Below are positions 25,427 through 34,919 of a stretch of 64,000 nt of DNA, piece after piece. Below the pieces are notes generated by a model, which did no database searches, was not told the DNA's origin, and saw nothing but the letters and a program-made list of their open reading frames with translations. A program made the translations under genes and the position numbers. Each line of letters begins with the position of its first letter. Positions within the stretch are counted from its first letter, which is position 1. Source of the stretch: Candidatus Hodarchaeota archaeon (GTDB taxonomy: Archaea > Asgardarchaeota > Heimdallarchaeia > Hodarchaeales > Hodarchaeaceae); contig JAHQWW010000006.1 of NCBI GenBank assembly GCA_029856365.1, forward strand, positions 21,555 through 85,554. Direction: 5' to 3'.

Positions 25427-26692
25427 TTATTTTTTCTTCCCTAAATTTATGTATATGATTATTGCAGTTGATAGAAATAGGATAGAAGATGCCAAAAATA
25501 AGCCCTGAAGAGCTAGGTTTGGTGGGTTCGGTGTAGGAAATGGAGGTTTTATATATATGCGGCCAACACTTAATTCAAGAGGTAGATAACCGATACGGCT
25601 AGCGATGAACACTACATCACAATATCCATAACTCAAGCCCTCTGTACTCACCCAACCAGAATAATTGGAAGCATTATTAGGAAATATATGCATTATTCTT
25701 GAACTCAGAATAGTGCCTGTACGTTCAAGAGTAATGATTAGTTTTACTTGCGAAAGACTTTGGTTTTGAGAATTTACCAAAGTGACATTACCGTGAATTA
25801 TTTCTCCAATATCAATTGATTGACCATCTAAATCTACCCATGGATTATAAAAATTCATTATTCCAGTATTTTTTCCTAACCATCTTATCGCATTCAAAAT
25901 GAAATCTGTGTTATCTAAGAAAATCTTTGTAGTATTGGCAAGAGGTTCGATATAACTGTTATTAAACATGTCTACTGATCCAATAGCTAATATTCGGGCC
26001 CCATTTTCAAATTCTAGAGTTGAAATCAAAGTATTATTCCCCGATGGAGCTTCTTCAGAATTATCAACTAGGATAGGATTATAATACACTATAGCTGGAG
26101 ATTGATAACTTTCTAGCTTTGATTCATTTACTGATATTCCCATTCCGTTGGGGCATATGATTTGGGAAATGTTTTCCGTTAAAGGAGTAATTGGTGTCGT
26201 GAAATTTCGAGCCAAGGCCTTTTTTGATATAATAGAGCTTGAATAATTGAAGGTTAAACCAAAAACATTCAGGACATCATTTGATGGCTCTCTCGTTTGG
26301 TTTCTATAACTGGAAGCTATCAGTACGGAGTTCCCTTTCTTTATAAACTCTTCTAAGACCATAATTTCCGTTTCAGGATCAAAGCTTAAGGTAGGTGCTA
26401 ATATAGTTAATACATCAATACCTGCTAAATTCTCCGACGTGAATTTTTCCTTAAGAAATACAACTTGCTGGGAACTAAAGGTAGTATTAAGAATGGACGT
26501 CAAATTAGTGATCTCACTGGTATTAATATCATTTTGGTGATATATATCAATTCCAATAATGATTTCAGATTCAATGGTGGGTTTAACTGTTCCCTGAACT
26601 ATTATTAGATTCAAATAAGAATTATTAGTAGTAAGAATAGTGAGAAAGAATACTATGACTATTATGATCCAAGAATTCTTCAGTTTACTCAA
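25427..26692 (-). CDS. OST48/Wbp1-like oligosaccharyltransferase subunit
   Basis: 421 residues with an N-terminal signal/anchor helix (about 8-30), an outside domain and a C-terminal membrane helix (about 394-415) with a short KKK tail, the topology of OST48 (DDOST). Blocks matching the human protein: LEEFIKKGNSVLIASSY against ISAFIDGGGSVLVAASS; ARILAIGSVDMFNNSY against ARVIFSGSLDFFSDSF; AIRWLGKNTGIM against ALSRWVFKEEGVL; and RIGYLPLELSVGRIYIKP against RLGYTHLYSSTQVSVRP. The order is conserved throughout. OST48 is an essential partner of STT3 and ribophorin I. Judged by recalled sequence, not by a search. Confidence 0.8.
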   Translation of the reverse strand: MSKLKNSWIIIVIVFFLTILTTNNSYLNLIIVQGTVKPTIESEIIIGIDIYHQNDINTSEITNLTSILNTTFSSQQVVFLKEKFTSENLAGIDVLTILAPTLSFDPETEIMVLEEFIKKGNSVLIASSYRNQTREPSNDVLNVFGLTFNYSSSIISKKALARNFTTPITPLTENISQIICPNGMGISVNESKLESYQSPAIVYYNPILVDNSEEAPSGNNTLISTLEFENGARILAIGSVDMFNNSYIEPLANTTKIFLDNTDFILNAIRWLGKNTGIMNFYNPWVDLDGQSIDIGEIIHGNVTLVNSQNQSLSQVKLIITLERTGTILSSRIMHIFPNNASNYSGWVSTEGLSYGYCDVVFIASRIGYLPLELSVGRIYIKPPFPTPNPPNLALQGLFLASSILFLSTAIIIYINLGKKK

Positions 26693-26870
26693 TAAAAATT
26701 CCTCTTTCTTAATATTCGTTGTCTTTCTTGAATTAGTATGTCACATATTGTATATCCGACTATTAGAGAAATATCGGAGGCGTAGAAGGTCAATTTTAAC
26801 CCATTATACTGTCTTTTTTATGTACTTGGTTTTTTGATAATTATGGAAATTACTTTTCTAGGTTCAAAGA

Positions 26871-27440
26871 TTAAGGTACCACAGCACGATAGATGATAAA
26901 CTCACCTGCTGTGGGACTTTTACGTATTATTTTCAGTACATCTCCGACTTTAGCACCTAGAAGTTGTACAGCAGGATCTTCCGCTGATATTTTTGGTAAT
27001 TGATACTTGAAAATAGAATATCTTTTCTCTAATTCCTTGATTTCGTCTTCGGTGGCAAATTCATGTAGAGGTACTAAATAATGTTTAAATAAATTAAAGA
27101 AAGGAAACTTGATCGAAAAGGTTTCAATATTAGCGGCTTTTGCCTCTCGTTTCGCATAATGAGTATATTTGCTTAAGGCAAGCAGAATGGCGTGATCATA
27201 ATTTTTTTTCTCTATTTCTTCCTTGTAATCACGTAATTCCCGAACACCAACAACTTCTTTTGTTGGAATACGTACAATAATTGTTTTCTTGTTGGCGTCT
27301 TTTCCGTAAATATCATAAAATTCATCCTTTTCAATCTCAGAAGTTACAGTAAACCCTCTTGTTGAAAGAATTGATTTAGCTCCGTCAATAACTCGTTCTT
27401 TACGGCCACTCACACTCTGTATTCTCCAAATGCAGCTCAT
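26871..27440 (-). CDS. rpoH: RNA polymerase subunit RPB5/RpoH with eukaryote-type N-terminal domain
   Basis: 189 residues. The C-terminal 70 (VPLHEFATEDEIKELEKRY, QLPKISAEDPAVQLLGAKVGD) is the archaeal RpoH/eukaryotic RPB5 assembly domain. Ordinary archaeal RpoH is only about 80 residues, but this protein has a further 118 upstream that fit the RPB5 jaw domain: SILSTRGFTVTSE parallels QLCHDRGYLVTQDE, and EVVGVRELRDYKEEI with NYDHAILLAL parallels PKVGIKTIKVYCQRM with NITRAIIVVQ of human RPB5. The gene stands apart from rpoB, which it precedes in most archaea. Confidence 0.88.
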   Translation of the reverse strand: MSCIWRIQSVSGRKERVIDGAKSILSTRGFTVTSEIEKDEFYDIYGKDANKKTIIVRIPTKEVVGVRELRDYKEEIEKKNYDHAILLALSKYTHYAKREAKAANIETFSIKFPFFNLFKHYLVPLHEFATEDEIKELEKRYSIFKYQLPKISAEDPAVQLLGAKVGDVLKIIRKSPTAGEFIIYRAVVP

Positions 27441-27640
27441 TCTGTCAATGATGTCGCGTTTTTTTGTGTTTTTCTCTTTTTTGAGTCACATAAATCCTGT
27501 TAAAATCTTCGTTCAGTCTCCCTCGGAAAAAATCCAGACATGAAAGGAATTATTTACCAAAAATTTCAGCTTAAAATGATTTTTACTGAAGAATTTTAAA
27601 AAAAAATACTACCTTCGAGAAATAAAAACGAATTTCCTGT

Positions 27641-29653
27641 TTATGATACAGATTCTTCTAATCCCTTAGAAGGAATCGGGAAAAAATCATCATTTTGATA
27701 CTTGACTAATGGACAGAAATCATTACAAATCAGGCAGCGAGTACATTGCTTTTCAACAACTTTAATAACTCCTGATTCGACTAGAAGAGCATTATTATCG
27801 CATTGATAGGTACAAATCCCACATCCGTCACAATAGATTATTCGGTATAATGTTCTAACTAGAGAATTAATTGTTTTAACTAATAACGGAATATTTTTAC
27901 TTTTAATTGTAATAGAACCATCTCGAAAGATGTCTATACGTCCTTGTTTCTTTGTTGTAATTGATAGAATGTCCATTTCCTTATTATATTCAATGGGACC
28001 ATGGATTGAAATTAAACGCCTAATTCTTGGTAAATCTAGCATTTGATTTGCTAACACATATGCTGAATAACCACCTTGAGTACATGGAGATGGAGAATTT
28101 ATAACACGAAAAGCTAACTTAATTTCATTTAAAAAAGACAAATTTTGGCTTGAATATATTATATTGTGAGCTTTCAATAAATTAATAACCTTCTGAGGCA
28201 AGAATTTCCAGCGCCATAATCCCCAACTGATATACTGATCTGGTAATCCATGTTTCTCTTGAATTTTGTGCAGTTTGTATTCTAATTTACTAATTAATGA
28301 GGGATAGGATTCATTCATGATTTTAAAATCAGCCAAGGTTGAAGCAGGGCACAACCAGCAACCGATTCTAATAAGTCCTTTGAAATATAATGGATTCAAA
28401 AATTTCACAAGGTTATGTTTTTGAATGTATAAAAAAACTTCAAAAGCATTCCAGTTTCTAATTGGTGACGCTGTGATTTGTTTAGGAATCCACGGATTTT
28501 GAGACACTTGTGGTTCTCGAGAACGTCCTAATGATTCATATCTTCTTCTTCCAATGTAAGTTAGTACCTGTTTATCACCAGGAAAGATTTTTTCCAATAT
28601 TTTATTCACAGGTAATAATTTGGCTGATTTACAACACCATCGAGAGTTCCTCGAGGGTGGTCCAAACTGATCAAATCGTTTCCAAAATTCCCAAGACTCA
28701 TTTTTTTGCGTAATTACTTTTCTTTGATATTTTTGCTCAATTAATCCCATATTTTCGAGTGTTTCAGGATATTCCAGACCTGTATCAGAAAAAATAATCT
28801 CATAGGATACATTAGACCGCGCCACTAGATCTAACGTTACTAGAGAATCTTTTCCACCAGAATAAGCCACAACATGCTTTTCAAACCTCTTTGCTATTCT
28901 TTCAATGAATTTAATTGCATCTTTTTCAAGAATTTCCAGTGAATGTAAGTTAGCATCAATTATTTGTTCCCAAGTTAGCGTCTTTGGGCTTATTGTACAA
29001 GTGACTTTCTTCTTACGATACTTTGTTTTAACAGCAACGCCCTTGTTGTGTGATCCCATTTGACCACCTTTCATTTTAGCAAGACCAACTGCAATTACTT
29101 CGTTTTGACATACGATTATTACAGGATCATTCACAGAAATATTTGTATCAGCAGATACAACACCAGGGGAAAGGACTGAAGCACCCTTAATGATTGGTTC
29201 TTTAGCTCCGATATCAACAGCCACCCATCCTTTGGATTGAGCATTCCATAATTCTATTGCTAGAGAGATTCTGGGAAGTAACTCAAAATTCTCTTTAACA
29301 AGATTAAATCGAAAAATTCCGATTATTTCACCTTGTAGAATTATTTCATCCATACGGTCTATGAAAGGAACTTTATTTAGAAGAATCACTTGATTCTTAA
29401 TCAATTTTCGAAACTTTTGGGCAGAAACATCACCAAATTGAGTTTTAACCACTGAAATCATCCTCCCCAAATCACCTTGAAATGCAGGCCGAAAGTCTCC
29501 AGGAGGAGATAACAATATTTTTCTCCCTTTTTCTTGACATAGAGAACATTTTTCACGAATTAGTGGCACATGACATGAATCACACCAAAAGAACCTTATT
29601 TTTCCTAAATAGGGTATTTTCACTTTCGTTTCGCCGCTACTAAGAATTAACAA
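27641..29653 (-). CDS. PUA/PAPS-reductase-like/ferredoxin fusion protein
   Basis: 670 residues in four parts: an N-terminal zinc knuckle (CDSC, CSLC, about 24-39), a PUA RNA-binding domain (about 155-225, with KMKGGQMGSHNKGVAVKTK), a PP-loop ATPase domain of the PAPS reductase type (YSGGKDSL at about 261-268), and a C-terminal 2[4Fe-4S] ferredoxin (CDGCGICTYQC and CTRCLICNDFC). This layout is known in several archaea. PUA suggests action on RNA, perhaps tRNA thiolation, rather than sulfate reduction; that is inference. The frame opens at TTG 29653; GTG 29623 (VKIPYLGK) is a likely true start. Confidence 0.8.
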   Translation of the reverse strand: MLILSSGETKVKIPYLGKIRFFWCDSCHVPLIREKCSLCQEKGRKILLSPPGDFRPAFQGDLGRMISVVKTQFGDVSAQKFRKLIKNQVILLNKVPFIDRMDEIILQGEIIGIFRFNLVKENFELLPRISLAIELWNAQSKGWVAVDIGAKEPIIKGASVLSPGVVSADTNISVNDPVIIVCQNEVIAVGLAKMKGGQMGSHNKGVAVKTKYRKKKVTCTISPKTLTWEQIIDANLHSLEILEKDAIKFIERIAKRFEKHVVAYSGGKDSLVTLDLVARSNVSYEIIFSDTGLEYPETLENMGLIEQKYQRKVITQKNESWEFWKRFDQFGPPSRNSRWCCKSAKLLPVNKILEKIFPGDKQVLTYIGRRRYESLGRSREPQVSQNPWIPKQITASPIRNWNAFEVFLYIQKHNLVKFLNPLYFKGLIRIGCWLCPASTLADFKIMNESYPSLISKLEYKLHKIQEKHGLPDQYISWGLWRWKFLPQKVINLLKAHNIIYSSQNLSFLNEIKLAFRVINSPSPCTQGGYSAYVLANQMLDLPRIRRLISIHGPIEYNKEMDILSITTKKQGRIDIFRDGSITIKSKNIPLLVKTINSLVRTLYRIIYCDGCGICTYQCDNNALLVESGVIKVVEKQCTRCLICNDFCPLVKYQNDDFFPIPSKGLEESVS

Positions 29654-29926
29654 ATTGTATTAGAAGGAAGATTTGTAATAAATAAATTTAAACGTTTAAT
29701 TCTATGTCACTCATAATAAAAAAAGAAGAAATAGAAAATCTTTTTGAGATTACCTCATAGGATTCTTGGTAGTTAAAAAATTCTTAATGAACTTATTTTT
29801 AATAGTCTTACGATGATAAAAATTAATGAGAAAATGAATTATAACAAAGAATTACCCCATATACGAAGTAACGCCAATTCTATTAATTGAAAAAGAAAAA
29901 TATTCCTAAATAAAATTGTGGAAAAC

Positions 29927-30352
29927 ATGCCATCACCTTTTTGTAAGAAATGTGGAACTTTGATTGTACCTAGGGCGAAAAAAACGAGGAAAAATATAAT
30001 ATTCTGGTGCCCAAACTGTCGAGAAGAAATTGAAATTGAAGATACTACTATTTTCCAGGAACATTCACCAATAGAACATACCCCTCGCGATTATACTCGT
30101 ATTCTAGAGGATGAACCACCTCCAATACCTAAGATTTTTAGTCAAACATATGAGGAACGTCGTAAAAAACAATGCCATCATCCTAATGCTGTCTTTCAAG
30201 GTTTCTATCAGTTTTCTCGTGGAGATGAGGCGTCACGAAAATATTGGTACTGTAAAGACTGTGGCCAAGTTTTTCGATTTTCTGGCAGAGTAGATATAAA
30301 GCCAAGACGGCGACTAATATCTAAAGAGGATGAAACTAATCCCAAGAAATAA
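29927..30352 (+). CDS. TFS/RPB9-like zinc-ribbon transcription protein
   Basis: 141 residues (from ATG 29927; GTG 29918 is possible) with two zinc ribbons separated by a linker of about 60. The first, FCKKCGTLI and CPNC, resembles the RPB9/TFS N-terminal ribbon. The second ends YQFSRGDEASRKYWYCKDCG, which follows the TFIIS/TFS C-ribbon pattern Q-x-R-S-x-D-E then Y-x-C-x-x-C, keeping the acidic DE pair that supports transcript cleavage. Its first metal pair is Cys-His-His rather than CxxC. It may be a TFS paralogue or RPB9-like subunit. It is longer than ordinary TFS (about 105). Confidence 0.6.
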   Translation: MPSPFCKKCGTLIVPRAKKTRKNIIFWCPNCREEIEIEDTTIFQEHSPIEHTPRDYTRILEDEPPPIPKIFSQTYEERRKKQCHHPNAVFQGFYQFSRGDEASRKYWYCKDCGQVFRFSGRVDIKPRRRLISKEDETNPKK

Positions 30353-30585
30353 GATGATCATTGATTAAATAGAAAAAGTAGTTTGTAACTCCATTAGCTA
30401 GCCTTTTTTGATGAATAAATTAATAGAAAGTATTTTCAAATGAAAAAAATGTACCTCATCTTTTTATATTATCCGAAATCCAAGAAAGTACTTATTTGTA
30501 TGTTTTAGATTAGATAGATAGAATAATAACTTTTAATAAAGTGTCTTAAGTTGTTTTATATACCATTTCAGTGTTACATATTTAA

Positions 30586-31080
30586 ATGACGAAATTGTTA
30601 CACCTATCCAAAGGTTGTAAGTGTATGATTAAGGATGAAAAAAGAAGATTTTATAACGCTCTTAAAGAGTATAACGGGCAAAAATATTCAGGAATGAAAG
30701 TAGGAGGGAAACATGGATGGAATTATAAGGATGGGAAGTGGAATGAGACGAAAATATCGCCAGATATGTGGAAATTTGTGTTTATTTGTAATAAATATCG
30801 AATTCATCAGGCACCAATAAGAACAGGAGCACTGAATAACACAGAATTCCTTTGGTATATAATTGCAGATCAAAAGGTTAATAAAATGAACGCAAATACC
30901 TATAGAACAGAAATGACTGGTTTAAAATACAAAATAGCACATAAACGACCCCATTGGAATCATTGGAGTTATCATTACAAAGGAGAAACATATGAAGATA
31001 GGAAAATTAGAGTATTGGAAGAAGTCCTTGAACAGTTGAAAATAAAGAGAAAAAACAGAGAATTAACAAATTTTTTCTGA
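30586..31080 (+). CDS. Hypothetical protein, Trp/Lys-rich
   Basis: 164 residues; ATG at 30625 (MIKDEKRRFY) is an alternative start. I do not recognise it. It is soluble and basic, with repeated aromatic clusters such as KHGWNYKDGKW, FLWYIIADQK and RPHWNHWSYHY, and ends in a helical, charged tail. No signal peptide or membrane helix is visible. Strong aromatic patterning and codon use like that of its neighbours suggest a real gene. Confidence 0.55.
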   Translation: MTKLLHLSKGCKCMIKDEKRRFYNALKEYNGQKYSGMKVGGKHGWNYKDGKWNETKISPDMWKFVFICNKYRIHQAPIRTGALNNTEFLWYIIADQKVNKMNANTYRTEMTGLKYKIAHKRPHWNHWSYHYKGETYEDRKIRVLEEVLEQLKIKRKNRELTNFF

Positions 31081-31118
31081 AATAAAAAGAGGGAGAATTA
31101 TTCATTACTCAAGACATT

Positions 31119-32330
31119 TTAGAAGACCTTGAGTCTTTTTCCTACCTCCTCGAAAGCGCGGAGGCCTTCATTCAGCTGTTCTTTTGTCAATGCTGCATTG
31201 GCTTGAACACGAATTCGATCTAGTCCCCGAGGTACCATTGGAAAAACAATCGGTAAGGCAAAAATGCTGTATTCGGAATACAATAAATTCGATGCTTCTT
31301 TTGCTTTTAAAGGATCTCCAAAAATAATTGGAATAATTGCAGTAGTTGAAGCACTTGTTATTTCATGATTATAACCCATATTTATTATTTGATCCTTGAA
31401 ATAATTGATGTTGTCCCATAGTTTTTTAACAAGATTAGGTTCTTCATGCTCGATTAGATCAAGGGCCTTGATTGATGCGGCTGCAGTTGCAGGAGGATGA
31501 CTAGCGGATAATAGGTATGAACGTGTCTTATTTCGACACCAAGTTATCAGCTCTTGGGAACCTACTATAGAACCCCCCATGGTTCCAAATGCTTTAGAAA
31601 AAGTACCCATCTCAATGTGTACTTTCCCCTGTAATCCATAATGATCTACAAGACCTTTTCCAGAATAATCTCGACCAAGAACACCATCCCCATGAGCATC
31701 ATCCACATATATAATTGCATTATTATAAGATTCACAAATTTTATAGATATCTCCAAGGGGTGCGTGGTCTCCATCCATTGAAAATACGCCATCAGTAATA
31801 ACCAGAATCCTTCGGGGATTCTCCTTGGTAAGTTTGGTGAGTTCATCTTCAAGAGAAGTCATATCACAATGTTCGTAAACGGCTCTCATTGCTTTAGTAG
31901 TTCGTACGCCGTCAATTATTGATCCATGATTTAAACGATCAGATAAAACAACATCATTTGTAGTAGGAGCAAGCTGTTGTATCACTCCTTGGTTAGCGGC
32001 GAATCCTGCGGAAGTGATAAACGCAGCTTCCTGTTCCTTAAACTTAGCAAGTCTTTTTTCCCATTGTTCATGTAAATCCATGTTTCCTGAAATTGCTCGA
32101 ACGGAACCAGATCCCACACCATGAGTTCTAATTGCCTCGATAGCTGCCTCCTTCATTTTAGGATGATTAGATAGCCCAAGATAATTATTTGAACACAACA
32201 TGATGACTTCTTTTCCCTCTACCTTACATATAGTGTCACTAGGCCCTTCTAAAACTCGATGTATCCACTCTCGTCCTGCATCTCTAATTTCTCTCATCTC
32301 TGTTGTTAAGAAATTCGTACTTCTTTTCAT
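31119..32330 (-). CDS. kbl: 2-amino-3-ketobutyrate CoA ligase (glycine C-acetyltransferase)
   Basis: 403 residues, a pyridoxal-phosphate enzyme of the alpha-oxoamine synthase family. Landmarks are CSNNYLGLSNHP, GSVRAISGN, YVDDAHGDGVLG and the PLP lysine in GTFSKAFG (about 241-248). The family makes or breaks 2-amino-3-oxobutyrate (threonine degradation to glycine and acetyl-CoA); AONS/SPT-type enzymes look similar, so the exact substrate is likely but not certain. The frame extends to 32378, but ATG 32330 with AGGAGA 9 bases upstream is the better start. Confidence 0.88.
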   Translation of the reverse strand: MKRSTNFLTTEMREIRDAGREWIHRVLEGPSDTICKVEGKEVIMLCSNNYLGLSNHPKMKEAAIEAIRTHGVGSGSVRAISGNMDLHEQWEKRLAKFKEQEAAFITSAGFAANQGVIQQLAPTTNDVVLSDRLNHGSIIDGVRTTKAMRAVYEHCDMTSLEDELTKLTKENPRRILVITDGVFSMDGDHAPLGDIYKICESYNNAIIYVDDAHGDGVLGRDYSGKGLVDHYGLQGKVHIEMGTFSKAFGTMGGSIVGSQELITWCRNKTRSYLLSASHPPATAAASIKALDLIEHEEPNLVKKLWDNINYFKDQIINMGYNHEITSASTTAIIPIIFGDPLKAKEASNLLYSEYSIFALPIVFPMVPRGLDRIRVQANAALTKEQLNEGLRAFEEVGKRLKVF

Positions 32331-32855
32331 AGTTGTTTGTCTCCTAGGATATATTAAGATATAACGATGAGGAATCACAATCCTAAATTATTTTGTGGTT
32401 ATAAAGATATCTATCGTTCTAGCATAGACAACGTACTTCTGATTTTAAATCCTCCGTAAGTCATTTTTAAGAAACTTTTATCACTGAAAGCTAGATGAGA
32501 AAGGTAATTTTCCTAAAAAGCGGAATTAATTGACAAAACTAATGAGAATCTTTAGAAACAAATGGATTTAGTTAAAACCAACCAACCAGCTTAGACATCT
32601 ATATCATATCTCAGAAATTCATGGAATGAGACTGGTTAAATAAACATCTCCAAAAATCTTTGTTAAATCAACTTAATGGATGAGTTATGGAATTAAAAAA
32701 GAACCTAAGTTTAATTACGATTATTCAATGTTCATTCAATTGAACCTATATAAGCACCTGAAGACAACAATTTTCACGCAATATTTCTTTGAGAACGTGC
32801 GAACCACAGTATTTTTTGTAATAATCTTCAAAGAAGACACGTTTACTTCTGGAAA
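32331..32855. other. Intergenic region between kbl and agmatinase genes
   Basis: 525 bases. The kbl promoter is visible on the minus strand as TTTATAA (32399-32405), giving a leader of about 45 bases. On the plus strand CTATATAAG near 32745 resembles a TATA box pointing into the agmatinase gene end, which could yield antisense RNA. A plus-strand frame at 32680-32940 overlaps agmatinase antisense and is not accepted as a gene. Confidence 0.45.
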
Positions 32856-33788
32856 TTACAAATTATTGTTGATTTGGGCTCCTAGACTTTCTAATAGTAG
32901 TTTTATTACAGTAAAAGCTGTGATTTCAGCCGAATCATAGGTAGGATTGTACTCTACTATATCCCAACTAATTATCTGAGTCTTAAGTCCCCGAAATATG
33001 CCTGTTAGAAGCCATATTAGCTCTCTTGTTGATATTCCCCCACCCACAGGATTTCCAACTCCAGGGGCATAACTTGGATCCAAGACATCCAGATCCACGG
33101 AAACATAAACCCGATTAACTTTCTTATCTAATACTTTAGCGATTTCAAAACCAAACTGAAACAAATCTGATTGATGAATCAACTCATTCGTTGATATTAC
33201 ATTAATATTGTTATTTTGAGCATAAGATAGTTGTTCTTTTGTAAAAAATCGATACCCTAATACTGTAGCTCCTTGAAACCCTGATATTTCAGAAAGCCTT
33301 CTTAAAGTACACGCGTGAGATAGATCTGATTCCATCATCTCATCATATAAGTCAAGATGAGCATCAAGATAAATGACATGTATAGAAAGATCAGCTTCCT
33401 CAAATGCTTCTCCAGTCCCTATTGTTAGGCTATGATCACCACCAAATAATAAAAATGGATGTTCATTTAGAATTAAATCAAGAACTCCCTCAGAGATTAA
33501 TTGTAGACTCTTACGTAAATTTGTAGGAATTACTCCGATATTTCCCCAATCTTGAATTTTATAAAAATCTTTGAGAATGACACCACCCTCTGTTACACAC
33601 TCAAAATTCTCTGAACGGAGAATTTGACGAAAAGAATCTGGACCATACCGCGCTCCATTTCTATAAGAGGAGGATATATCCAAAGGAATCCCTAAAAAGT
33701 GATAGTTTGGTTTGAAATCTGTCCATTCACGCTTAAGAATTCCACACAGCATTTCAGGTTCATAGCATGCAAATTTTAAATTTTTCAC
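32856..33788 (-). CDS. speB: Agmatinase (arginase/ureohydrolase family)
   Basis: 310 residues with the manganese-binding motifs of ureohydrolases in order: GGDHS (about 115), YLDAHLDLYDE (about 140-150), SHAC and VSVDLDVLDPSYAPGVG (about 225-240). Agmatinases hydrolyse agmatine to putrescine and urea, supplying spermidine. The divergent neighbour is deoxyhypusine synthase, which consumes spermidine, and the next gene is TiaS, which uses agmatine. That neighbourhood favours agmatinase over arginase, formiminoglutamase or guanidinobutyrase. Confidence 0.85.
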   Translation of the reverse strand: MKNLKFACYEPEMLCGILKREWTDFKPNYHFLGIPLDISSSYRNGARYGPDSFRQILRSENFECVTEGGVILKDFYKIQDWGNIGVIPTNLRKSLQLISEGVLDLILNEHPFLLFGGDHSLTIGTGEAFEEADLSIHVIYLDAHLDLYDEMMESDLSHACTLRRLSEISGFQGATVLGYRFFTKEQLSYAQNNNINVISTNELIHQSDLFQFGFEIAKVLDKKVNRVYVSVDLDVLDPSYAPGVGNPVGGGISTRELIWLLTGIFRGLKTQIISWDIVEYNPTYDSAEITAFTVIKLLLESLGAQINNNL

Positions 33789-33980
33789 GGCCTTTCACGA
33801 CTTAATTATCAAACTTCGGAGATGAATGCTATTGAATAAAGGTTTTTCAGACTATCTAGAAACAACCAAATTAAAGGTTTAATACTCCTTTGGAAAAGAG
33901 AATGATCTAAGTAACTTACAAGTGGAAAATAATTGCATCTATATGTATATTGACCATAGATAGCAAAGAGTTCGATACAT

Positions 33981-34904
33981 ATGAAGTTTAGTCGCATGAA
34001 ACAAGTAGATATTCGTCCAAACATGACAACTATTGAACTATTATCAGCTATGAAAAATGGTGGTTTTACATGTCGTAAAGTTGCTTTAGCAACAGAGTTA
34101 TTAGAACAAATGATCCAGGATAATGGATGTACTGTTTTTCTAGGGCTTGCAGGAGCTTTAATTCCAGGAGGTATGAGAAATATCCTTCGGATAATGATTG
34201 AAAAAAACATGGTGAACTGTATAGTTACAACAGGAGCAAATATCAGTCATGATCTGTTGGAAACATCTGGAGGTTCTCACTATCATGGTTCAGAACACTT
34301 AAATGATGATAAACTAAATGAAATGCAGATGAGTAGAATATATAGTACACTAATCCCCTACGAGTCATTTGTTAAGTTTGAAACTTTGGCCCAGAAAATT
34401 CTCAAAAACATTACTGATCAAAGAATGAGTAGTCAACAATTTCTATTTGAGCTTGGGCGATATATAGATGATCCAAAGTCAATAGTAAGAGCAGCTTTTC
34501 TAAAAAAAGTCCCGATTTTTTCCCCCTCATTTGCAGACAGTATGCTCGGAGTTCAAACTTGGCTTTTTTCTCAAACAACTCCATTTTACATTGATGTTCT
34601 AAAAGACCACTCAGAATTTACTAAGATTGTTTATGAAACAGAACGTATGGGGGCCTTATTCCTAGGTGGAGGAGTTCCTAAGCACTTCATTATGAATGGT
34701 TCTCAGTTACACGATGGATTATCGTATGCAATTCAAATTACTATGGATCGCCCTGAACATGGTGGCGTTAGTGGAGCGAGTGTGAAAGAGGCAATATCTT
34801 GGGGAAAAGTAGCGTCTGAAGCAAAATGGATCGATGTCACTTCTGACATCACTCTAGTTTTACCATTAATGATCTCTGGAGTTTTGTCTCGGCTTCAAGA
34901 TTAA
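33981..34904 (+). CDS. dys: Deoxyhypusine synthase
   Basis: 307 residues. Makes deoxyhypusine on aIF5A from spermidine with NAD. Conserved blocks: FLGLAGALIPGGMR, TTGANISHD (about 84-92), SHYHGSE, and EAISWGK (about 270-276), whose lysine forms the enzyme-intermediate. The length is typical. ATG 33996 (MKQVDI) is an alternative start. It is divergent from agmatinase and runs into TiaS after 15 bases. Confidence 0.94.
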   Translation: MKFSRMKQVDIRPNMTTIELLSAMKNGGFTCRKVALATELLEQMIQDNGCTVFLGLAGALIPGGMRNILRIMIEKNMVNCIVTTGANISHDLLETSGGSHYHGSEHLNDDKLNEMQMSRIYSTLIPYESFVKFETLAQKILKNITDQRMSSQQFLFELGRYIDDPKSIVRAAFLKKVPIFSPSFADSMLGVQTWLFSQTTPFYIDVLKDHSEFTKIVYETERMGALFLGGGVPKHFIMNGSQLHDGLSYAIQITMDRPEHGGVSGASVKEAISWGKVASEAKWIDVTSDITLVLPLMISGVLSRLQD

Positions 34905-34919
34905 TGGAACGAATGATTC

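Noticed and set aside
32680..32940. An 86-residue plus-strand frame
   Set aside because: Its end is antisense to agmatinase, it resembles no family and composition is unlike the neighbours.
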